Assembly (NCBI RefSeq): GCF_900111905.1
Contig: NZ_FOKM01000011.1
Span: forward strand, 170,358-234,357
Reading direction: 5' to 3'
From: Rhizobium sp. NFR07
GTDB lineage: Bacteria; Pseudomonadota; Alphaproteobacteria; Rhizobiales; Rhizobiaceae
DNA length: 64,000 nucleotides
Positions 1 to 7,530 of the stretch are shown here, in pieces; position 1 is the first letter of the stretch, and each line of letters begins with the position of its first letter. The translations under genes were made by a program, and so were the position numbers. The notes under the pieces are model-generated. The model had not been told where the DNA came from and searched no databases. It saw nothing but the letters and a program-made list of their open reading frames with translations.

Positions 1-584
1 GCTATGACGAGGGCAAGCGTGCCGCCGAGGCACTTTGCTTCGATATGTTACGGGCCGGTCGCACCGACGCGCGCGTCGTGCGCATATTCAACACTTATGG
101 GCCGCGCATGCAGCCAAACGACGGTCGCATCATCTCGAACCTTCTAGTACAGGCGCTGTCGGGTGACCCATTGACTATTTACGGTAGCGGCGAGCAAACG
201 CGGTCTTTCTGTTTCGTGACAGACCTCGTAGCAGGTTTGATGGCACTGATGGATGTTGATCCGAATCCGGGCGCGCCCGTCAACATTGGTAACCCGGGCG
301 AGTTCACCATCAATGAGCTTGCCGCGATGATCCTGACGATGGTTCCCGGAAGGTCCGAAATCGTCTACCGGCCCCTGCCCAAGGACGATCCGCAGCGTCG
401 TCGCCCAGATATAGCCCGTGCCAAGGAATTGCTCGATTGGGAGCCCAAAGTCCCGCTGTCGCAAGGGCTGCAAGAGACAGCGGATTATTTTGCTTCAGTT
501 CTTTTCGAACCTGGACTGCGTGCGAGGCCCTCAAGAGAAAAACCACGCCCCGGTCTAACCGGTGCGCTGCAGATTGGAGCCTGA
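1..584 (+). CDS. UDP-glucuronate decarboxylase-like NAD-dependent epimerase/dehydratase, 5'-truncated by window edge
   Basis: The reading frame is open from the window edge, in the frame of base 3, so the gene starts upstream and only about the last 194 residues are present. The first visible residues, YDEGKR, carry the Tyr and Lys of the short-chain dehydrogenase YxxxK catalytic pair. They are followed by RIFNTYGPRM, the typical UXS-type substrate-loop stretch, and by RSFCFVTDLVAG. Known members of this family turn UDP-glucuronate into UDP-xylose using NAD(+) in the cytoplasm. The next gene starts 3 bp downstream, which points to one operon with a methyltransferase. Other NDP-sugar epimerases of the same fold cannot be excluded because the Rossmann half is missing. 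Confidence 0.85.
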   Translation, partial: YDEGKRAAEALCFDMLRAGRTDARVVRIFNTYGPRMQPNDGRIISNLLVQALSGDPLTIYGSGEQTRSFCFVTDLVAGLMALMDVDPNPGAPVNIGNPGEFTINELAAMILTMVPGRSEIVYRPLPKDDPQRRRPDIARAKELLDWEPKVPLSQGLQETADYFASVLFEPGLRARPSREKPRPGLTGALQIGA

Positions 585-587
585 GGA

Positions 588-1343
588 ATGGACGCTGCAA
601 GAAAAGCAGACGATGACATCAAGCGCCGGCTCGCCGAACTTGGGCCCTGGTTCCAGAACATCCACGTGCAGGGGGTGCCCACCGCCCCCGATCATTTCCT
701 GGGCGATTATCCAACTTTCAAATGGCAGGGGTTCAAGGAGGTGGTCCCGCAAGACTTGGCAGGACGCAGCGTTCTCGACGTCGGATGCAATGCCGGCTTT
801 TATTCCTTCGAGATGAAGAAGCGCAATGCCGGTCGCGTATTAGGGATCGACGCAGACCCACACTACCTTCGGCAGGCCCGCTTTGTGGCCGAGCAGACTG
901 GCCTGGACGTGGAGTTCCGCCAGATGTCGGTTTACGACGTCGGAAAGCTTGGCGAAAAATTCGACCTCGTGATTTTCATGGGCGTGCTTTACCATCTGCG
1001 CCACCCTCTGCTTGCGCTCGACCTTCTCTATGAACATGTCGTAGGCGATCAGATGTTGTTCCAATGCCTACAACGCGGGGATGAGCGACTTCCGCAGCTT
1101 CAGGAGAACTACGATTTTTCTGAATGGTCCCTGTTCGACCGGCATGATTATCCCAAACTCTTCTTTGTGGAAGAGCGCTACGCTTCCGACCCAACCAACT
1201 GGTTCATCCCCAATAGGGCAGCCATGGAAGCCATGCTGCGCAGTTCTGGCTTTGTGATCGACGCCCATCCGGAACGGGAAGTCTATCTTTGTCACCGCAG
1301 TGAGCGGCATTATGCGGTCGAAGTGCCACCTCAGATCTGCTGA
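588..1343 (+). CDS. Class I SAM-dependent methyltransferase (CmoB-like fold)
   Basis: This 251-residue protein has the SAM-binding motif I VLDVGCNAGFYS at about residues 62-73, followed by the acidic residue of motif II (GIDADPHYL). The DVGCNAGFYS form and the later FDLVIFMGVLYHLRHPL resemble the CmoB-like methyltransferase group. It starts 3 bp after the stop of the epimerase gene, with the ribosome site GGAGCCTGAGGA overlapping that stop, so the two are almost certainly cotranscribed. Methyltransferases paired with UDP-sugar enzymes usually modify a sugar or glycan, but the substrate cannot be read from the sequence. Family assignment is firm; substrate is unknown. Confidence 0.85.
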   Translation: MDAARKADDDIKRRLAELGPWFQNIHVQGVPTAPDHFLGDYPTFKWQGFKEVVPQDLAGRSVLDVGCNAGFYSFEMKKRNAGRVLGIDADPHYLRQARFVAEQTGLDVEFRQMSVYDVGKLGEKFDLVIFMGVLYHLRHPLLALDLLYEHVVGDQMLFQCLQRGDERLPQLQENYDFSEWSLFDRHDYPKLFFVEERYASDPTNWFIPNRAAMEAMLRSSGFVIDAHPEREVYLCHRSERHYAVEVPPQIC

Positions 1344-1426
1344 ACAGGCGGCACTGAAAGCTCCTGCAACGACAGCCGCTGTTTTGCAAAATAAGCCGGC
1401 TCGGAAACGTGTCGTAGGAGGTGAAC

Positions 1427-1975
1427 TTGCAGAGGAACAGTATCGAAACTGAAAGCCCGACAACAAAGGCTGCTGATGGCCTCACGCCGGCTCTCGCCCG
1501 CAACATCGACGCGGTAATGCAGCGGCGGCGCGAAACAGCCGACGCGGCTTCATTGCAAGAACGCGCAGCTGCCGCAATTAGTCGGTTCGCAGGATCAATG
1601 CCCTTCGTCTACATTCATCTCGTATTATATGGGACGTGGATTGTAGCCAATCTAAACTGGCTGCCAGGTGTGCGACCGTGGGATCCGTCGCTTGTCATTC
1701 TCGCGATGGAAGCGTCAGTCGAAGCCATCTTTTTATCGACCTTTGTTCTGATCAATCAAAATCGGATGGCGGCCGAAGACGATACGCGTGCCGATCTCGA
1801 TCTACAGGTCAGCCTGTTAAACGAGCATGAAACGACGCGTCTAATCGCTATGGTGGAGGCGATCGCCAAGAGGCTGGATGTGCCGATTGAGGCTGGCGAG
1901 GAGCTAAGCGAGCTGAAAGAAGATGTTGCCCCCGAGGCTGTACTCGATCGAATTGAATCCGAAGAGACGCGTTAG
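1427..1975 (+). CDS. DUF1003 family membrane protein
   Basis: The product is about 182 residues with two membrane segments, near MPFVYIHLVLYGTWIV and PSLVILAMEASVEAIFLS. The loop between them (NLNWLPGVRPWDPS) is typical of DUF1003. A cytoplasmic helical tail follows. A TTG codon at 1427 sits 5 bases after a perfect AGGAGG (1416-1421) and is the preferred start; a GTG at 1421 overlaps that Shine-Dalgarno and is less likely. DUF1003 proteins are inner-membrane proteins of unknown function that often occur in stress-gene islands, as here. Its GC content and codon use look like those of the neighbours. Confidence 0.85.
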   Translation: MQRNSIETESPTTKAADGLTPALARNIDAVMQRRRETADAASLQERAAAAISRFAGSMPFVYIHLVLYGTWIVANLNWLPGVRPWDPSLVILAMEASVEAIFLSTFVLINQNRMAAEDDTRADLDLQVSLLNEHETTRLIAMVEAIAKRLDVPIEAGEELSELKEDVAPEAVLDRIESEETR

Positions 1976-2247
1976 TCGGTCATGCAGCCTCTCGAACATC
2001 TATCACGTCCGTGTGGGCGCCAGATCATTCCCGCCAAGGGTGACCTTCTACAAACCTTCGCCTCTGAATATGCTGTAGTCGCAAAACCGAAAACCTGTGG
2101 AAGCCAATGCTGGACTGATCAAGACCAGAGGTGGCTCGCGATCAGCCCAGCTCATATCCTCTTTGAACAAAACACACGGCATAGAGCACGCGACAAACGG
2201 TGGAGCTCTCGTACCCGCCGAGTTTATGCTCACTGCTGCTTTGCCTG

Positions 2248-2421
2248 TTAATATTCTTCGTCGTCCCAAGACGAAGATTGCTCGCCTGCTCCGGCTTTTC
2301 CGGCTTCCCATTCCTTGGTCGCCTGAACCCAGTGCTCCTCGTGGTAGCCGTCCGGCCGGCCGGCCTCCTCCCACAGCTCATACGCCCTTTTTGTGATCCA
2401 TCCTTCGCGGTCAACTACCAT
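2248..2421 (-). CDS. DUF2934 small protein
   Basis: This 57-residue protein begins MVVDREGWITKRAYELWEEA and continues with GRPDGYHEEHW. That is the DUF2934 signature: an Ile-x-x-Ala-Tyr-x-x-Trp-Glu core followed by GRPDG and a His/Trp motif. Reading minus, the start at 2421 has an AAGGAAGG-type Shine-Dalgarno a few bases upstream. The function of DUF2934 proteins is unknown; they are common in rhizobia, often as several paralogues in stress islands. The C-terminus is acidic and ends DDEEY. The gene is divergent from the DUF2243 gene at 2528, with about 100 bp between them for promoters. Confidence 0.8.
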   Translation of the reverse strand: MVVDREGWITKRAYELWEEAGRPDGYHEEHWVQATKEWEAGKAGAGEQSSSWDDEEY

Positions 2422-2527
2422 GGCTTCCTTCCTTCACTGTCATCGCCCTTCACACCCGGGCCACACACGAACCATCGGCCTCGAAGATAGTTTCTTCAGT
2501 ATCTCATTCGAAATTGGGGAGCCTCCT

Positions 2528-3358
2528 GTGAGCACCACGTCAACCAGCACCCGCCACCTCCCGAGGAAACTTGTCTGGGCCGGTATCGCTCTCGGCTTTG
2601 GGCTCGGCGGCTTTTTCGACGGAATTCTGCTTCATCAGGTTTTGCAGTGGCACCACCTCCTTAGCGGGCTGGAGGATGCGCGTCTTGATCTGCGAACCTT
2701 GATCCTCACGGACGGCCTGTTTCACGTCCTGATGTACATCATAACCTGCTGTGGGTTATGGGCGCTCTGGCGCAGACGAAGCGATGTAAACTGGCTTGTC
2801 CCTGATCGGACAATGGTCGCATTCGCAGCAGCCGGTTTCGGGCTCTGGCATATCGTTGACAGCATCCTTTCTCATTGGCTCCTCGGTATTCACCGCGTCA
2901 GAATGAATGTCGAAAACCCTCTCCTTTGGGACCTGATATGGTTTTTCGCCTTCGGGGTGATGCCGGTGATCGCCGCAGCTTACCTAACGAAATTTCCGCC
3001 CGCACCACGCACAACAATCTTGAGTTCGCCCCTAGCGCTTGTCATCGCGACCTTCACTACGGGCTCTGCCGCGCTCTTGCCCGCTCCCCAGTCGGGCACG
3101 GTGATGGTGATGTTCCGACCCGGCATGAACGTCTCACAGACAGTCGCAGCCATCGGCTCCATCGACGGAAGAATTGTGTGGACCGACGACACGATGCAGG
3201 TTTGGGCGATCAAGCTGACAAAGCCCGAAAGGGCTCTTGAACTCTACCTCGAAGGAGCGATGCTCGTCGGCAACTCGATCCTGCCAGCCGGGTGCTTCGG
3301 CTGGACAAGCCCTAGCGTAGATAAAGCAGGCCCGCGGCCGCAATCGCGAGAACGATAA
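2528..3358 (+). CDS. DUF2243 family membrane protein
   Basis: The 276-residue product has the DUF2243 core: a first membrane helix (GIALGFGLGGFFDGILLHQV) followed by LQWHHLLS. Further helices follow around FHVLMYIITCCGLW, FGLWHIVDSILSHW and LIWFFAFGVMPVIAAAYL, with conserved His residues in or near the membrane. The C-terminal third (about residues 195-276) is a soluble segment, probably outside the membrane. The GTG at 2528 is chosen because GGGGAG precedes it by 6 bases; the longer frame from 2393 adds a low-complexity leader with no ribosome site. The function is unknown; buried histidines in this family suggest metal or haem contacts, which is inference. Confidence 0.8.
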   Translation: MSTTSTSTRHLPRKLVWAGIALGFGLGGFFDGILLHQVLQWHHLLSGLEDARLDLRTLILTDGLFHVLMYIITCCGLWALWRRRSDVNWLVPDRTMVAFAAAGFGLWHIVDSILSHWLLGIHRVRMNVENPLLWDLIWFFAFGVMPVIAAAYLTKFPPAPRTTILSSPLALVIATFTTGSAALLPAPQSGTVMVMFRPGMNVSQTVAAIGSIDGRIVWTDDTMQVWAIKLTKPERALELYLEGAMLVGNSILPAGCFGWTSPSVDKAGPRPQSRER

Positions 3359-3455
3359 ACACAAGAAGCCCAAAGCGAAAAATCCCGGATCGCGCCCCCA
3401 TCGGTCCGACGAGCCGGAAAAACCAGTCCGGGCCTTGGTTGCCAGAGTGGGACAT
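3312..3455 (-). CDS. Small single-pass membrane protein, hypothetical
   Basis: A 47-residue frame starts MSHSGNQGPDWFFRLVGPMG and ends in one hydrophobic helix (about residues 25-46) that finishes at LLYLR. Reading minus, the ATG at 3455 is preceded by AAAGGAAC at a workable distance. Its last 47 bases overlap the 3' end of the DUF2243 gene on the other strand. No family is recognised. The single helix plus the ribosome site make it a fair candidate for a real small membrane protein, but a chance frame is possible. Confidence 0.45.
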   Translation of the reverse strand: MSHSGNQGPDWFFRLVGPMGARSGIFRFGLLVFIVLAIAAAGLLYLR

Positions 3456-3941
3456 GTTCAAGTTCCTTTGATGAGGCCGTAGCCGGGATGACGGATCTAA
3501 GCCCAAGGGCGGTGAGCGCCACGACGAAATCGCCTCGCTACTACCAACAACATTAGGCGGTTCAGGGAGGAAGTTTCACAAAGCGTCCACCTGAAACCGC
3601 GTTGGGGTTGCATTGTTCCTTAGCTAGGAGCCGCTAAGTGTGGCTGCTGTAATAGGTTGCCTGGAACGCCGACGCCTGAACGAGACCTGTAGTTACCGAC
3701 AAGTCGTCAACGACTTCCGGGAAATGAGGAGAGGGCGCACCTCTATCGACGGTGCCGGGCGACCGCTTGTTGGTCTGGGATCATCGCGCGCAAGGCCGTG
3801 ACGATCTTCACCTATTCTCTGGCACCGCGTGCGAAGAGCCGCTCTGCAATATGATGAGCCGGCGGGAACTCTTCCTGTGGAGCAGGGTTCGTTTCCATCG
3901 ATCAAGAACCGCGCGAAGCGCGTGACCGGACAGGAGTTACG
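3456..3941. other. Gene-free stretch
   Basis: About 490 bases between a small minus-strand gene and the next plus-strand gene. No frame with a ribosome site and recognisable product is seen. It must contain the promoter of the 3942 gene and probably that of the minus-strand small gene. Confidence 0.5.
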
Positions 3942-4391
3942 ATGACCAATGCCAGAGTAGGATCGCCACACAACGAGGGCACGAGCACGACCGAGAACCA
4001 ATTCGGCCGGTCAGTCGAGAGCCAGGCACAAATTGCTGACGCCGAGAAAATTGCGACCGCCACAGAGGTTGGCGAGCTTTTGAACATCTATCGACTGGAA
4101 CCTGTCGCGCCGCCCAATGATTTTCGCTGGGATCAGGCACCTTCTTTGGGAACCGTGGTTGTCGCTGCGCGGACCGCTGGCGATGCTCGCATTGTTGCAG
4201 CTGGCGCGGAGTTGGATTTCCAAGAAATAGACGCCCTTCCGGCTGAGGATGTCTCGACAAGGAACGCGAGCGCGTTTCGAGACGAAAAAGCCTACACCGT
4301 CATCGAGGTGGAACACGGGCGGGAAGGCTTGCAGCGAGGCGTGCTCCAGGGCGAAGTCCCTGTCGATCTCGTTCGACCAACGCAGGTCTGA
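3942..4391 (+). CDS. Hypothetical protein, rhizobial type
   Basis: The product is 149 residues, soluble, with no signal peptide or membrane helix. The ATG at 3942 follows CAGGAG by 5 bases, a good ribosome site. The first 40 residues are polar and low in complexity. The rest looks like a compact fold with alternating hydrophobic strands (GTVVVAARTAG, KAYTVIEVEHG). It is not recognised as a named family. Its position among stress-type small genes is the only functional hint. Confidence 0.6.
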   Translation: MTNARVGSPHNEGTSTTENQFGRSVESQAQIADAEKIATATEVGELLNIYRLEPVAPPNDFRWDQAPSLGTVVVAARTAGDARIVAAGAELDFQEIDALPAEDVSTRNASAFRDEKAYTVIEVEHGREGLQRGVLQGEVPVDLVRPTQV

Positions 4392-4597
4392 GCTTGCGGC
4401 TGGGGTCCGCGCGAGATCACCTTCGGACACTACATTTGGTACCGTCGTGAGCGCCTGATCGGGCTCAGCGGATAAGGGCGTGTGGCTGGTGAATTCAGAC
4501 TGACTGACTTGAATCTGACTTTTTCGCTTCCTAGCTCACCGGGCGATCGGGGTTTTGAGCTCGGTCCCTTTCACACGCGCGTATGGAGTGAGACTGC

Positions 4598-4888
4598 ATG
4601 GAAGACCAGATTGAAACCATCAAGAGTGCCAGCATCCACGAGAGAGAAGAGATCATCACCGATTTCGCTCGATGGCTTGAGACGGCCTCTCAGGATGCTT
4701 TTGTCTATGGTGAGGGGCGTTTCGCTTTGATGTCGGCCAGCATGGCTGAAGCGATCCGATTAAACGCCGATGAACTTGCTCGCGAGACGCCCGAAACCGC
4801 TGAACGCGTGCTGCAGCAAGCTTGGTCTATGATCTCCCGGTTCAAGGCGGCGTATCCTCATCCCGTTATAAGTCGATCGGTACACTGA
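4598..4888 (+). CDS. Hypothetical small helical protein
   Basis: A 96-residue soluble protein starting MEDQIETIKSASIHEREEII, predicted mostly helical, with a GGAGTGAG sequence before the ATG. An overlapping frame (4482-4730) has no good ribosome site and looks random, so this frame is preferred. No domain is recognised. It lies upstream of the Hsp20 gene but is separated from it by the probable thermometer leader. Confidence 0.55.
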   Translation: MEDQIETIKSASIHEREEIITDFARWLETASQDAFVYGEGRFALMSASMAEAIRLNADELARETPETAERVLQQAWSMISRFKAAYPHPVISRSVH

Positions 4889-4979
4889 CGCCGGCCAATT
4901 TTTTTCGCAGCAGATCTTGAATCAGAAAATCGGAAAACCAAAATCGATTGTCACCAGCCGCTGAACCAAGGGCTGGTAT

Positions 4980-5036
4980 TGCCGGGAGCGCCGCTTTTGG
5001 CATTCCCGTACCCATGTTGCTTCAAGGAGGATATGG
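4980..5036 (+). promoter_or_regulatory. Probable ROSE-type RNA thermometer in the Hsp20 leader
   Basis: Just before the Hsp20 start, CCAT (5012-5015) can pair with ATGG (5033-5036). This encloses GTTGCTTCAAGGAGG, in which TTGCT faces the Shine-Dalgarno AGGAGG (5025-5030). A short UYGCU stretch pairing imperfectly with the AAGGAGG is the defining feature of ROSE elements, which control rhizobial small heat-shock genes by melting at high temperature. Further GC-rich pairing upstream (4980-5008) is possible. The hairpin is seen in the sequence; its temperature response is inferred from the family. Confidence 0.75.
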
Positions 5037-5038
5037 CT

Positions 5039-5512
5039 ATGGCAACATCTTACGACTACGCACCTCTCTACCGCTCGAGCGTCGGCTTCGATCGGATCTT
5101 CAATCTTCTGGAAAATGCTCAGCGCGTCCGCTCGCCCAATGACTGGCCGCCTTATGACATTATCAAAACGGATGACGACACCTACCGCATCTCGATCGCG
5201 GTCGCGGGCTTTTCCCAGGACGATCTGGACATCACCTTTCAGTCCAATCTCCTGATGGTTACCGGCAAGAAGCAGGACGCCGTAACGGAGGCCTACTTGC
5301 ATCGCGGAATTGCTGGCCGTCCGTTCGAGCACCGCTTTGAACTCGCCGACCATGTTCGGGTGAACGGGGCGGATCTGAGCAATGGGCTCCTGACGATTGA
5401 GCTTGTGCGCGAGATCCCGGAAGCTCTGAAACCGCGAAAGATTTCGATCCGGAACGCGCCTTCGTTGACCTCGGTCGCGCCTGCACAAATTGAAGCGCAC
5501 AAAGCGGCTTGA
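5039..5512 (+). CDS. Small heat-shock protein Hsp20 (IbpA-like)
   Basis: The 157-residue product is a class A-type rhizobial small heat-shock chaperone that holds unfolding proteins in the cytoplasm. The N-terminus (YRSSVGFDRIFNLL) and the alpha-crystallin core (about residues 37-130) match the family: NDWPPYDIIKTDDDTYRISI opens the domain, and the usual A-x-x-x-n-G-x-L box appears as GADLSNGLLTIEL. The second of two close ATG codons (5039) is 8 bases from AGGAGG and preferred over 5033, which lies inside the thermometer stem. A perfect GC palindrome follows the gene at 5537-5558. Confidence 0.93.
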   Translation: MATSYDYAPLYRSSVGFDRIFNLLENAQRVRSPNDWPPYDIIKTDDDTYRISIAVAGFSQDDLDITFQSNLLMVTGKKQDAVTEAYLHRGIAGRPFEHRFELADHVRVNGADLSNGLLTIELVREIPEALKPRKISIRNAPSLTSVAPAQIEAHKAA

Positions 5513-5536
5513 TCCTGAAGTTCGTCCATAGTGCCA

Positions 5537-5558
5537 GGGCGCCACCGCGGTGGCGCCC
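5537..5558. terminator. Perfect 22-bp GC palindrome after hsp20
   Basis: The 11-bp half-site GGGCGCCACCG is followed directly by its exact reverse complement. As RNA this forms a very stable hairpin 24 bases after the Hsp20 stop and 32 bases before the DUF982 start. There is no T-tract, so it may be an attenuator or an mRNA-stabilising hairpin rather than a complete intrinsic terminator. Confidence 0.5.
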
Positions 5559-5590
5559 GTCAACATTCCGGGTTGGGAAGGGAGAGAGCT

Positions 5591-5890
5591 ATGAAACCCG
5601 ATATGTTCAGAGAACCCGTAACTATTCTTGTCGGCCTGGGCTTTCCTGCGAAAGTTTGCAGCGTTATGGACGCTTACCGACACCTCGTTGAATGGCCGGG
5701 GTCGTTCAGGGATGCGGCACACTCTGTTGCTCTGAATGCATGTCAGGCGGCGCTTCGTGGCGAGATCGAAGCAGACACAGCGCGCGGCCTCTTCGTAGCG
5801 TTCGCAGAAAAGCATGAGCTTCTATCGGCCGAAACGCCACTGGTCTTGGGCGCTCGATCGCGTAACGACAGCGATCCCCATGTGCAGTGA
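5591..5890 (+). CDS. DUF982 family protein
   Basis: This 99-residue protein has the DUF982 layout: an N-terminal strand pair (REPVTILVGLG), a central helix ending in AYRHLVEWPG, then an Ala-rich helix with a Cys (ALNACQAALRGE) and a final helix (ARGLFVAFAEKHEL). DUF982 proteins are about 80-100 residues, nearly confined to Rhizobiales, and of unknown function. The ATG at 5591 follows GGGAGAG. It is one of four DUF982 genes in the window (others near 17.8, 21.0 and 63.5 kb), diverged enough to be old paralogues. Confidence 0.75.
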   Translation: MKPDMFREPVTILVGLGFPAKVCSVMDAYRHLVEWPGSFRDAAHSVALNACQAALRGEIEADTARGLFVAFAEKHELLSAETPLVLGARSRNDSDPHVQ

Positions 5891-5899
5891 GGTGCAGCT

Positions 5900-6181
5900 A
5901 TGGGGCACCAAGCGATCATACAGCAGTTCGTCGACGGAGCATCAGCCATCGGACCTATCGTTCTGATGCCACGCATGCAGTTAGGGCGGCCCACCGATGT
6001 GTTGCGAGCGCCGTCCCTGTCGATTGATGACAAACGCGCCATATTGGCCGCCTGGGCCTCCGATTTGTATGCCGTCGAGTCAAAACCGGCGTTGCGGCAG
6101 TTGCCCGGGACAGCAGAACCAGTCCCAATAGATGAGGTACAGTCGGCACTTATCGAACTCGACCAGCGCTGTCAGCCCTAA
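5900..6181 (+). CDS. Hypothetical protein of a rhizobial small-protein family
   Basis: A 93-residue soluble protein whose middle reads LSIDDKRAILAAWASDLYAV, followed by a Pro-rich turn (LPGTAEPVPIDEV) and a short helix ending in LIELDQ. I have seen this LS-x-x-x-KR-x-I-L-A-x-WASD pattern in many short rhizobial proteins, but I know no function for it. The start lies 9 bases after the stop of the DUF982 gene with GAGGTG upstream, so the two are probably cotranscribed. Confidence 0.65.
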   Translation: MGHQAIIQQFVDGASAIGPIVLMPRMQLGRPTDVLRAPSLSIDDKRAILAAWASDLYAVESKPALRQLPGTAEPVPIDEVQSALIELDQRCQP

Positions 6182-6585
6182 ACGCCGGCGACTATCTCTT
6201 CGACGTGCAAGCTGATTTTTTCCCTGCCGCAGGTCCGATGCTGATCGTCCCGGGCTCTCTTGGCACCAAGGACCATCTGCTTGCGAGCAGCTTCAGACGT
6301 CGCGCGCGGACGGTAACAACCTGTTCGTGGAAGGAATTGGTTGCGTTCACGTGGCCACTGCTTCCCGACGAGCGGGCCCAACTTGCGTTCGATTTCACGG
6401 AGAACCTTTTGATCATGCCTCCGTCGAGCCGATGTCAGACGTTGGTCCGGTGCCATATGAACTCACGACGGCCAAAAGGCCTAATACGGCGACGCATGAT
6501 TGGGCCCAAAGTCCCAAGCGGGAACCCGATGGCAAGCTTCTTCATTGGTGGAGCGACGAGAACCTCGTTGAATAGGAGAAAGCAA
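6182..6585. other. Gene-poor stretch with one weak small frame
   Basis: About 400 bases without a secure gene. On the plus strand, 6432-6575 could encode a 47-residue peptide beginning MSDVGPVPYELTTAKRPNTA with a fairly protein-like, polar composition, but no clear ribosome site precedes it. Frames on the minus strand here look like chance. The promoter of the DUF1236 gene must lie in this stretch. Confidence 0.4.
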
Positions 6586-6981
6586 ATGAACAAGAAGCAA
6601 GTCGTAGTTTTTGCCACTGCAATGTTCATGGCCGGCGGTGCTATGGCGCAGCAGTCCACCGTCAACGGCGCTGCCGGCGGTGCGGTTACGGGTGCGATTG
6701 TCGGTGGTCCGGTGGGAGCAGCTGTTGGCGGTGTTGTTGGCGCAGTCGCCGGTACGGCGATCGACCCGCCGCCGGAACGGGTTGTGACTTACGTTCGGGA
6801 AGCTCCCATGCCAGCAGATACCGTTGTTGTGAAAGAAAAGGTCGTAGTCGGTGAACCGCTTCCTTCGACCGTTATGGTTGAGCAGGTCCCGGAGAATCCG
6901 AATTATTCGTACGCGATCGTAAACAACCAGCGCGTCATTGTTGAGCCGTCAAGCCGCAAGGTGATCCAGGTGATCAACTAG
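6586..6981 (+). CDS. DUF1236 family secreted protein
   Basis: The 131-residue product has a signal peptide (MNKKQVVVFATAMFMAGGAMA, cleavage near AMA-QQ). A Gly/Ala/Val repeat region (GAAGGAVTGAIVGGPVGAAV), like those of glycine-zipper proteins, comes next. The C-terminus is DUF1236-like (YAIVNNQRVIVEPSSRKVIQVI). ATG 6586 is preceded by TAGGAGAAAGC, so the long in-frame extension upstream to 6205 is rejected. The protein should act in the periplasm or outer envelope; its role is unknown. A terminator-like hairpin follows. Confidence 0.8.
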   Translation: MNKKQVVVFATAMFMAGGAMAQQSTVNGAAGGAVTGAIVGGPVGAAVGGVVGAVAGTAIDPPPERVVTYVREAPMPADTVVVKEKVVVGEPLPSTVMVEQVPENPNYSYAIVNNQRVIVEPSSRKVIQVIN

Positions 6982-7002
6982 AAAAGTCGGCCTGTGAGGT
7001 AC

Positions 7003-7038
7003 GGTGGGGTGGAGTGGTTCCAGCCCACCATTTTCTTT
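7003..7038 (+). terminator. Probable intrinsic terminator of the DUF1236 gene
   Basis: GGTGGG (7003-7008) pairs with CCCACC (7024-7029), closing a hairpin that is followed at once by ATTTTCTTT. It lies 22 bases after the stop codon. Confidence 0.6.
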
Positions 7039-7052
7039 AGTCGAGGTAGAAA

Positions 7053-7205
7053 ATGAAGTCGCTCATTGTGGGTGTTGTAGCGGTCATGGGTGGAATGATC
7101 GTCGTACTCGTCGGCTTCAACGATCCAACAAAGCAGCCTCGCATCGGCTTCATCTCCGACGCAACGGCAAATGGCTCAGCAGGCCTGTCTTCAGAAAAAC
7201 GCTGA
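7053..7205 (+). CDS. Small membrane-anchored or secreted peptide, possibly frameshifted
   Basis: A 50-residue frame starts MKSLIVGVVAVMGGMIVVLV, a clear hydrophobic helix or signal anchor, after GAGGTAGAAA. The first part looks genuine. The tail after PRIGFIS looks less protein-like than the +1 frame over the same bases, which stays open to 7260 and reads QRQMAQQACLQKNADLSR. A single-base indel near 7150-7170 could therefore have split a roughly 69-residue gene. No family is recognised. Confidence 0.4.
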   Translation: MKSLIVGVVAVMGGMIVVLVGFNDPTKQPRIGFISDATANGSAGLSSEKR

Positions 7206-7530
7206 CCTATCCAGGATCGGCGTGGCGCCCCTGCAGCCTCCGGAACGTGGACAGAGTTAGTGAGAGCTCGTCGTAGTTTCGTCAATTCCGCTTGGTCTGC
7301 CAAGCAAACCTCGATGAGCAACCCTTTCGCGAAGCGCTTCGCCATAGCCACCTCAACAAGTACCGGCTCTATCCCGTTTTGGCGCAGAGGCTGTCTGGCG
7401 AGACCTCGTCACAAAAAAGCGGAGAGTTCTGCAACGGGTGTTTCAGGTCAGATGCACGACGAAGCATCTTAAAAGGACGTCTCCGTCTGGGAGACCGGCA
7501 ATCGACGGCCTCCCAGGATCTCAATATAGT
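7206..7530. other. Gap between the small peptide gene and the chemoreceptor
   Basis: About 325 bases with no secure gene. Two short plus-strand frames overlap here but show no ribosome site or recognisable product. The probable terminator of the minus-strand chemoreceptor gene lies at 7471-7495. Confidence 0.5.
7471..7495 (-). terminator. Probable terminator of the chemoreceptor gene
   Basis: Read on the minus strand, GTCTCC and GGAGAC (7490-7495 and 7479-7484) form a 6-bp stem with a 5-base loop, followed after four bases by TTTT. It lies about 36 bases past the chemoreceptor stop codon. Confidence 0.5.

Noticed and set aside
6205..6585. In-frame 5' extension of the DUF1236 gene
   Set aside because: The signal peptide begins at 6586 directly after a good ribosome site; the extension has random composition and would block secretion.
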